Assembly (NCBI GenBank): GCA_027604185.1
Contig: JADGKB010000036.1
Coordinates: 54,739-118,738 of the forward strand
DNA from: Boothiomyces macroporosus
Taxonomy: Eukaryota; Chytridiomycota; Chytridiomycetes; Rhizophydiales; Terramycetaceae
Reading direction: 5' to 3'
Length of the DNA: 64,000 bases
A model generated the notes under the pieces. The model worked only from the letters and a program-made list of their open reading frames with translations, ran no database searches and was not told the origin of the DNA. This document shows positions 57,395 to 64,000 of this stretch, in pieces. The position numbers and the translations under genes were made by a program. Every line of letters begins with the position of its first letter. Within the stretch, counting starts at the first letter, position 1.

Positions 57395-58221
57395 TTATTT
57401 CATTAAGCAGACCAAACAGGCTGCCAAGCATCTCTTCATTTCTTCTCTGTCAGTGTCGTGACTGTCTTCCACTTCACCCCATTTTTCAATCTGATGAATT
57501 ACTTCCAATGATCCGGCTCTATACCCGAAATCAGCATCCACTTGCCTGTCCAACAAGCAAAGCCCAATCATAAAACTTTTGGTTCTAGTTACTGCTTTTT
57601 CAAATACCGCCAGTTCCAAGTCAGAATAATTGGAAATAATCTCCCTGAATTTGTTTACTGTTTCTTCGTCCTGTTTAATTCTTAATATTCCGTTTGTGAT
57701 GTTAATCTTCAAGTTATAAGCTTGTTCAATGTACTCAATCAGCGGCTGCCAGTATTTCTGTTGTAGTTCAACAAATGAAGATGGATAGTCTTGTTGATAG
57801 CTTGTTAATAATTCCTTACCAAATAGAATCCGTATGAACAAATGCCAGCAATGAATTAATCACATGCTCTCTTTGAGAATCCATTTCCATCGATCTGTTG
57901 ATAATTGAAGTGATTGGCAATGAGTAAGATTTTACAATCTTGTTTTGCGTCTCCCATTCCTGTGCAGTCATTAACGCAAGTAATTTGTTTTGCAAGACAA
58001 TTTCCTTTCCATCTGGAGTTTTCAAATTTCTCTTGTCCAGTTGGATTTTATATCCTAAAATTAACTTTTAGAAACCTAATTTCAACTTTAAGGTTACCTT
58101 CCGGAGTCTCCGCAATTTCCGTCTTTTTCCAGAATCTCTTCAGTTTAGTAGGTGCTTGGGATACACTTGCCTCTGCTGCAAAGCACCTCTTCAATTGGTG
58201 AATTCCTCCTCTTGCCAACAT
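57395..58221 (-). CDS. ATPAF2: ATP12/ATPAF2, copy 2
   Basis: Same as 15211-16037. The double intron is at 58056-58098 and the single 19-nt intron at 57801-57819, both unchanged. The 22-bp divergent spacer to LYRM7 (58222-58243) is also unchanged. Confidence 0.92.
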
Positions 58222-58243
58222 CAAAATTTTTTAAAAAATAAAA

Positions 58244-58588
58244 ATGAGCGCAAAACAGATTTACAAGCAGTTATTAAGAACCACTAGGAAAACATTCAAG
58301 AACGAGCCAATTGTCCTTCAACAGGCAAAGATTGAAATCAAGAACAATTTCTTGAAAAACAAGGATTTGACGGATGGAAAGAAAATTCAGGAAATGCTGA
58401 AAATTGCAGTTCAAACCAATGAAATTATAAAGAAGAATGTGGTTTATGGAGAGTACAAGGAAGGCAAATATGAATTGCAAGTCAATGAAGATACAGAAAT
58501 TAATGATAATGATCGTATCAAGCAATCGCAGCTGGAAAGAGACCCAAGTGCTAGTGTGGGGTGCTGCCAAGGTACCAAGTGTCAATAA
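58244..58588 (+). CDS. LYRM7: MZM1/LYRM7, copy 2
   Basis: Same protein as copy 1. Base 58495 is A where copy 1 has G at 16311, a silent Thr codon change. This is the first difference between the repeat copies; downstream divergence is about 0.5%. Confidence 0.88.
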   Translation: MSAKQIYKQLLRTTRKTFKNEPIVLQQAKIEIKNNFLKNKDLTDGKKIQEMLKIAVQTNEIIKKNVVYGEYKEGKYELQVNEDTEINDNDRIKQSQLERDPSASVGCCQGTKCQ

Positions 58589-58704
58589 ATTAATTTACTA
58601 TTTGATTTATAGAAAGTAATTAAGGTTATAAAGTCTGTTAAAGTTAAAATTCATCAATTTTAAAGTTAAAAGTTTAACTGTGGAAAAAGTTGATTTTTTT
58701 TGAA

Positions 58705-60540
58705 ATGCATCTCTCGGACATTGCAAGTCAGATTCCACACCAGGACGATGATTTTACCAGAGAGATTAGGAGCAGATACAATATAATTCCAATGGATATC
58801 ATACTCAAGGATAAAGTAAAGAAGGAATTGTACGATATACCGATGACTGAATTTCAAGTATTTGATTCTCAAGATATTCTATCTGGTCAGGATCACCCCA
58901 TCATAAAATCACCGATAATAGAACAGCTTGTACAGTCACCTACCAAAAGTCCTGTAAATTTATCTCTAGATTTGCAGGTATTATCCAAACAACCACCATC
59001 ACCAATATTGTCTTTAAATTTCTGCTCTCCAACAAATTCACCACTTTCAGTACGTGAATCCCCTCAAGAGAGAATAGAAAAATCAGCTTTTCAAAATTCT
59101 ATTTTGATATCACCAGACGGAAAAGTAGCGGAAATCAAGTCATTAAATTCAACTGTAGTATCCTCAGATGGAAGGAAAAAGAGTAAAATGGCAATTAGTT
59201 CTCCAGATTTTAACGGACAGTCTCCTATTCTTATTTCACAAAACTCATTGCAAAATTCACCAGAAATATTCTCTTCGCCATCACCACCAAAAAGAAAGCA
59301 CAGAACAAGAGAATTGCAAGTTTCTCCACTATTGATCAAAAACTCTCAAGAGAGCAAGATCAAGAGGAAACTCAAGGAAATATCTTATGATTTACCCGAG
59401 TCAGAATATGAAGAACTTCGAGAGCTTGATGATTTCATTGATTTCGATAGCCCTAAATCTCAAAAGAAAATCAAAAAGCTTGAAACTCCAGTTCAAAAGC
59501 GTTCCAGCTCAAAATCAAAATCAACCACAATCTCAAAAAGCACAGGGAAAAAACCTGCATCCAAGCACAGTAACTTGCCAAAACCAGATATCACACCTGC
59601 CACTAAACCTATCATAAAGAGCTTTACCGAACCAAAGAAAGGAGTTGAAAAACCTCAGATTGGGTCTGACAAAAAGAAAATATCTGATATTTTGAAAAAC
59701 TTTGATGCATTGCTTGATAATACCAAATCCAAAGATGAAAGCGACTTTGAAGATGATCTTGGTGATATATTGAAAAACTCCAAATCGAAATCAACAACTT
59801 TATCAAGTAAAGGTGATACAACAAAGCTCATTGAAAGGAAAGATGATGTTTACAAAAAAGTTTCTACAGCTTACGATAGCTTGAACCGCTATTCAACTGC
59901 TAAATCTGTTCCAATAGATTCAGATAGTGATTTGGATCAACCGGTAAAGAAAAAGCAAAGTAAATACTTGGGACTGTTTGCGGATAACGCAAAGAGAACT
60001 GCGGCAGAAAAGGATACACCAAAAAGATCAACTTTAAACCTTGATGATCTAGAAAAAACTGTAGTAAACAAGTCAGAAGATACTTTAGGATTGTTCGACG
60101 ACGACTCTGATGTTGAAAATAACAGTCATACAACGATAACAAATAATCCAAGCAGCAAACCACCCACGGGTAAATCCAAAAGACTTTCAACATTATTTGA
60201 TAACAACCTTACGAGAAACTTTTCAAACCCTCCTCCAAAAAAGAGTATGTGGGCAGAATACGACTCTGACGGTGATTTTAAACAGAAACCCAAATTTGAA
60301 ACCCCAGTACCGTCAAAGACGTATTATCAGCAAAAAAGTGAGCAATATGACTACGAACAAGATGAATCTCGAGAACCTTTTTTCGATTTGAAACGAAATG
60401 ACAATTTAGGAGCGTTAGCCAATTATTTTACCCAGTTTAGCTCAGAAGGTAAAAAGCAACGGAGCAGCTCGACAAAGAAAGATCCAGCTCCAAAGAAATC
60501 CAACAGTTGGAGAGGCAGACGATATTATAAAAGGAAATAA
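58705..60540 (+). CDS. Unknown Ser/Lys/Asp-rich protein, copy 2
   Basis: 611 aa, intronless, like 16521-18356. It differs from copy 1 by three amino acids (copy 2 has SPTNSPLS where copy 1 has SPINSLLS, and KRTAAE for KRAAAE) and a few silent changes. It has the most amino-acid changes per gene in the diverged part together with ABCA, fitting a disordered, weakly constrained protein. Confidence 0.75.
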   Translation: MHLSDIASQIPHQDDDFTREIRSRYNIIPMDIILKDKVKKELYDIPMTEFQVFDSQDILSGQDHPIIKSPIIEQLVQSPTKSPVNLSLDLQVLSKQPPSPILSLNFCSPTNSPLSVRESPQERIEKSAFQNSILISPDGKVAEIKSLNSTVVSSDGRKKSKMAISSPDFNGQSPILISQNSLQNSPEIFSSPSPPKRKHRTRELQVSPLLIKNSQESKIKRKLKEISYDLPESEYEELRELDDFIDFDSPKSQKKIKKLETPVQKRSSSKSKSTTISKSTGKKPASKHSNLPKPDITPATKPIIKSFTEPKKGVEKPQIGSDKKKISDILKNFDALLDNTKSKDESDFEDDLGDILKNSKSKSTTLSSKGDTTKLIERKDDVYKKVSTAYDSLNRYSTAKSVPIDSDSDLDQPVKKKQSKYLGLFADNAKRTAAEKDTPKRSTLNLDDLEKTVVNKSEDTLGLFDDDSDVENNSHTTITNNPSSKPPTGKSKRLSTLFDNNLTRNFSNPPPKKSMWAEYDSDGDFKQKPKFETPVPSKTYYQQKSEQYDYEQDESREPFFDLKRNDNLGALANYFTQFSSEGKKQRSSSTKKDPAPKKSNSWRGRRYYKRK

Positions 60541-60759
60541 ATATTTAATTGCGATTATACTATCAGTTTATCATATTTTACGAGTATTTCGGATAGAGTG
60601 TTCCAACAAGCCGGGTTGTCAATGTCCACAGATTCATTGTAAAAAGACAGAAGATTTTTGGTCGAGATATCCGTTATATAATCCTGTACCCGTCATCATA
60701 CGAAAATAATATTCTCAGCCCTTTCCATTAATTTTTCCTTATTATTTCACGCGTCAGAT

Positions 60760-63700
60760 ATGGCCGACCGTATACTGTCATTAATCTAGTACCTCCTATA
60801 AAAATAGGGCCGAAACGACAGGCAAAGGCAATAGTAGGCAAGACATTCCATTATCAAAAACGTCAAACCTTTACAAATTGTTGTTGTATCAGGTAAGCGT
60901 GGTTAATATCAGCTGTTGCCCGTTTTTGATGGTGGCATTAGCAGGGATTCTTGGTAACTTGATTACGAGTTTAATACAAAAATCCGCGACTATTAATGAA
61001 TATGTGTACTGCTCAAATTTAACCGCGATGAACAGTATCAACATACCAATCTGGAATTCATCCACCAGCAATGACGACCCTACATTTCCAGAAACTCCAG
61101 GGTCGCAGTTAGTTGGTACAACTCAGGACTGGATTGCTAACGTGAATTATGCTCTTGTAAGAGGGGTTCTTAGTACCACATCTTCGCCGGGAGTTGCCTC
61201 TTTATCATATAAAAGACCATGTGTATATTGGTATGGAGAAAACTATCCATATTCTAATTTGTACGAACGAAATCCAAATGCTACTGGAAATTTAGTGCGT
61301 GATGACTCTCATCTTGCTGAACCACTTGGAGGCTGGTTCCAAGCTTTTGCCAAAACCCCGCAACTAGTTGATGTTAACACGCAAAATCAGTTTCAAATCG
61401 CTCAACAGCGCAGTTGGTCCATTTACTCTGCTGATTCATCGGTCAATACTTCTTTAATAGGATCAAAACCTTATACTGCTGTTTTGACAAACGCGCAAAT
61501 ATTGCAAAGCTTTTTGAATCCAAATACACCTGCGTTTGTCAGTCCTACCTCTGGAAGCAATGTAGGAATGCTAGGAACAATACCTACCAGATACTATGTT
61601 GACTTTACGAATAATACTTTTCAACCAGTGCCTTGGTACAATTATACTGGTGGTTCAGATTCAGCATTAGATGACACAATTGGAAATATCATACAAAGCG
61701 TTATTGCTCAAATTGCAGCTATTCCAAAGTCTGATTTGCAAAGCAGCGATTTGGCAACGAAGCTTGCTCTCTTGCAGAAGATAAATGGCTATTTGAATGT
61801 TCTACCGCATGGAGCAATCTACTTTAACACAATTGATCATACAAACAAAAAGTATTCGTGGAATTATCACTACGGAACTGATATTCGATTAACCTCTTCC
61901 TCAACGTTCCCAGCTCCCGGTCCACGATTGATCTATCAGCAAACCCAACTGGATAACGCAATACTGCGAAACATGGATACTAAATTTGCTAATGCACAAA
62001 TTACTCAAGGATTAAGGATATTGCCTCAGATTGGCACCACTAAAATTGATCTTCCGTTTGGAAGTTTGATTGGTGCAATTTTGTATCCATTTGGTGTGTC
62101 ATTCCTGTTGCCTATATTTGCTATTACTTTGGTTCAAGAAAAGGAGTCCAGAATTCTGGTGATGATGAAGATGAACGGCATGACTGCAAATACCTACTAC
62201 CTTGCACATTACTGTATTCTATGTTAACCTAGTTACTATGCTTATCCTGTACATTATATCGACAATTATTTTCATTATTGGAGGCAGGATCTTCAAGTTG
62301 ACGTTCTTTACGCAGACTCAAGGAAGCGCACTATTAACCCTATTTTTTGTTTGGGGTAACTGCCAGATTGCTCTAGCATTCTTTTTCAGCACACTGTTCA
62401 ACAAAAGTAGAACTGCGCTTGTCGTTGTCTTTTTGATAGTACTTTGCTCGGTTATCATCTCTTTGGTCATCAATAACCTGTTTGATGGTAGCACTGCACC
62501 GTATGCAGTCTTCATTTGGCCACCGTTCGCATTCTACCGAGCTCTTGGGCTAATCAATGTAGCCTCATATGATTTAACTCAGCAAGTAATTCTGTGCGTA
62601 ACACTTAGGGCTATAAATTTGCTCAATTATTGAGAGATGATAACGAAATAGCTGTGGCAGTCCGCTACTTGTTTGTCGAAATATTTGTTTTCTTTGGGCT
62701 AGCAGCTTACTTGGATGCTATTTTCCCAACAGAATTCGGAATTTCAAAACCATGGCATTTCATTTTTACTGAGCCAATGCAAAGATTCAAAAAGAATCCA
62801 AACTTGAAGGTTTCTCATGAAGCGCTAGCACAAGTTACGTTGAATGTAGATGAGATAAAATTCGAGGACCAGGATGTTAAAGATGAAAGAAACAGAATTC
62901 TAGATCCATCATTCAAGCCGGAAGATCACTTGTTGGTTTTGAGAAATATGCGAAAGATATACGCAGGGCGAGGTGGAGCTGGCCCCAAGCTGGCAGTTAA
63001 AGATGCAACATTTGCTGTCGAACAAGGTGTAACGTTTGGATTATTGGGTCCAAATGGTGCAGGAAAGTCTACTTTAATCAGCATTCTTACAGGGCTATAT
63101 AATGCAACAGCAGGAGCGGCGACCCTAGCCGGGTTTGATATTAGAAATGAAACGTCAGAGGTGTACAAACGAATTGGTATTTGTCCACAATTCGACATCC
63201 TTTGGGAAGATTTGACTGTCCAGGAACACTTATACTTTTACGCTCGGTTGAAAGGAGTGGATAAAGCTGATGAAGACCGTGCTGTCAAGGAAGCTTTGGA
63301 GGAAGTTGCTTTAACAGGATTCAAGGACAATCTATCCAAAGCATTATCAGGCGGTCAGAAAAGAAGAATTAGTATTGCAATTGCTTTGTTGGGAACTCCG
63401 AGTGTCATTTTCTTGGATGAACCAACAACTGGTTTAGATCCTGAAGTCAGGCGTCTCATCTGGGATATCGTAAATGTAGCCAGAACTGGAAAGACAATTG
63501 TTTTAGTAAAATAGAATTAATCAATAGACAACACATTCTATGGAAGAAGCAGAAGCGCTTTGCCAACGCATTGCAATAATGGCAAAAGGTACCCTCCGAT
63601 GTATCGCTAATCCTACCCGATTAAAGGAATTGTATGGCTCTGGATTTAGAATATTTGCTAATATGCAAGAAGAAAACGCTGCTGCTGCATCCAAGTAACA

Positions 63701-63940
63701 TTCACTAATAACAGATTCATCGAATCAATTCTCCCAGAAGGATGGACAAAGGTCGACTCTTTTGCAACATCAATTACTTATGAATTCCCAGCCAAAAAGG
63801 GAGCAGTTGCCAGTCTATTTGAAACGATCGAAAAGAAAAAGAAAGAAGTCGGCATTTTGGATTATGGCATTGGGCAAACAACTCTGGAAGAAGTGTTTGT
63901 TAAATTGATCAATGAAGCTGATGCAAGCGCAGAATACTAA
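60760..63940 (+). CDS. ABCA-family half transporter 1, copy 2
   Basis: Same structure as 18575-21755 (shift +42185), introns at 60770-60789, 60893-60912, 62214-62232, 62586-62608, 63506-63527, 63695-63714. Intron 2 differs at two bases (GTAAGCGTGGTTAATATCAG here) yet keeps length and splice ends. Amino-acid changes relative to copy 1 are N to D (LLRDDNE), I to V (GVTFGLL) and A to V (NVARTGK). All ATPase motifs are intact. Confidence 0.9.
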
Positions 63941-63948
63941 TATAATTT

Positions 63949-64000
63949 TTAACAGCAATTTTTGAAATTACCAAGCTGAGCATTGGTAATTGGTTTGAGG
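63949..64000 (-). CDS. 3' end of the thioredoxin-fold gene, copy 2 (cut by window end)
   Basis: The last 52 bases match 21764-21815, the terminal exon of the thioredoxin-like gene on the minus strand. The rest lies outside the window, so it is unknown whether this copy is complete. Confidence 0.6.
   Translation of the reverse strand, partial: LKPITNAQLGNFKNCC

Larger units (their letters stand above)
42185..64000. repeat. Second copy of the direct repeat
   Basis: This segment repeats bases 1-21815. It begins 48 bp after the stop of the Rb-family gene and 15 bp before the RSPH10B start codon, so the visible junction is intergenic and breaks no gene. All genes in this copy keep open frames and splice signals. 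Differences lie only beyond base 58494 and are mostly synonymous, intronic or intergenic. A real tandem duplication and an assembly join of two haplotypes both fit. Confidence 0.97.

Noticed and set aside
1..64000. Genes broken by many frameshifts and stops (pseudogenes or sequencing errors)
   Set aside because: Each break coincides with a GT...AG (rarely GC...AG) interval of 19-23 nt whose removal restores conserved motifs, and the result is always a multiple of three. Random decay would not do this.
1..64000. Prokaryotic origin suggested by dense ORFs and short spacers
   Set aside because: The genes are eukaryote-specific (TRAPPC10, DNAI4, RSPH10B, Rb, RBM22) and carry spliceosomal introns.
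1..64000. Ciliate origin suggested by minimal introns
   Set aside because: The standard code is used with all three stops, and Met30-type F-box, small thioredoxin reductase and Rb genes fit fungi better. Stentor-like ciliates also use the standard code, so this is judged unlikely rather than excluded.
1..64000. Transposons, CRISPR, tRNA or rRNA genes
   Set aside because: I looked for terminal repeats, transposase or reverse-transcriptase motifs, spaced short repeats and cloverleaf or rRNA-like stretches and found none I could support.

Overview
The window is nuclear DNA of a flagellated eukaryote, most likely an early-diverging zoosporic fungus (Rozella/Cryptomycota or chytrid grade). It is AT-rich and gene-dense and uses the standard code (TAA, TAG and TGA all end genes). 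It carries flagellar genes (RSPH10B, a KIF3-type kinesin-2, DNAI4/WDR78) beside fungal-style ones (a Met30-type F-box/WD40 protein, low-Mr thioredoxin reductase, NUBP1/Nbp35) and an Rb pocket protein. The lineage is inferred from gene content only. Nearly every gene is cut by introns of 19-23 nt. I placed about 77 by hand: 30 are 20 nt, 18 are 19 nt, 16 are 21 nt, 9 are 22 nt and 2 are 23 nt, with outliers of 26 and 43 nt. The 43-nt one is exactly a 22-mer plus a 21-mer, each GT...AG. Removing the introns joins short ORFs into full-length conserved proteins, and every reconstructed coding length is a multiple of three.

Layout, bases 1-21755: RSPH10B (+), then on the minus strand PSMG2, kinesin-2, a 1,878-residue chromatin-reader/DNA-methyltransferase fusion, TRAPPC10 and ATPAF2; then on the plus strand LYRM7/MZM1, an unknown Ser/Lys-rich protein and a half-size ABCA transporter. 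Bases 21764-42136: a thioredoxin-fold protein without CxxC (-), a DHHC palmitoyltransferase (+), a UspA-like protein (+), DNAI4 (-), ZNHIT3 (+), NDUFA4 (+), a Met30-like F-box/WD40 protein (-), NUBP1 (+), an RBM22-like spliceosome factor without its RRM (+), a coiled-coil protein (+), a second ABCA transporter (-), thioredoxin reductase (+), a tyrosine phosphatase (-) and an Rb-family pocket protein (+). Bases 42185-64000 repeat bases 1-21815 in the same orientation, so nine genes appear twice and a tenth is cut by the window end.

The first 16,310 bases of the two copies look identical. The remaining 5.5 kb differ at about 28 substitutions and one 1-bp indel. The repeat may be a true tandem or segmental duplication with period 42,184, or two haplotypes joined by the assembler; sequence alone cannot decide.

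The most notable gene is the minus-strand fusion at 5743-11505 (repeated at 47927-53689). It has four Tudor-knot-like modules, four ZZ-like fingers, an extended PHD, a GATA-like finger, a bacterial-type N4/N6 amino-DNA methyltransferase with an SHPPY catalytic motif, and a second, degenerate methyltransferase half. The architecture suggests a single-chain reader-writer of DNA base modification.

I saw no rRNA, tRNA, CRISPR array or transposable element.
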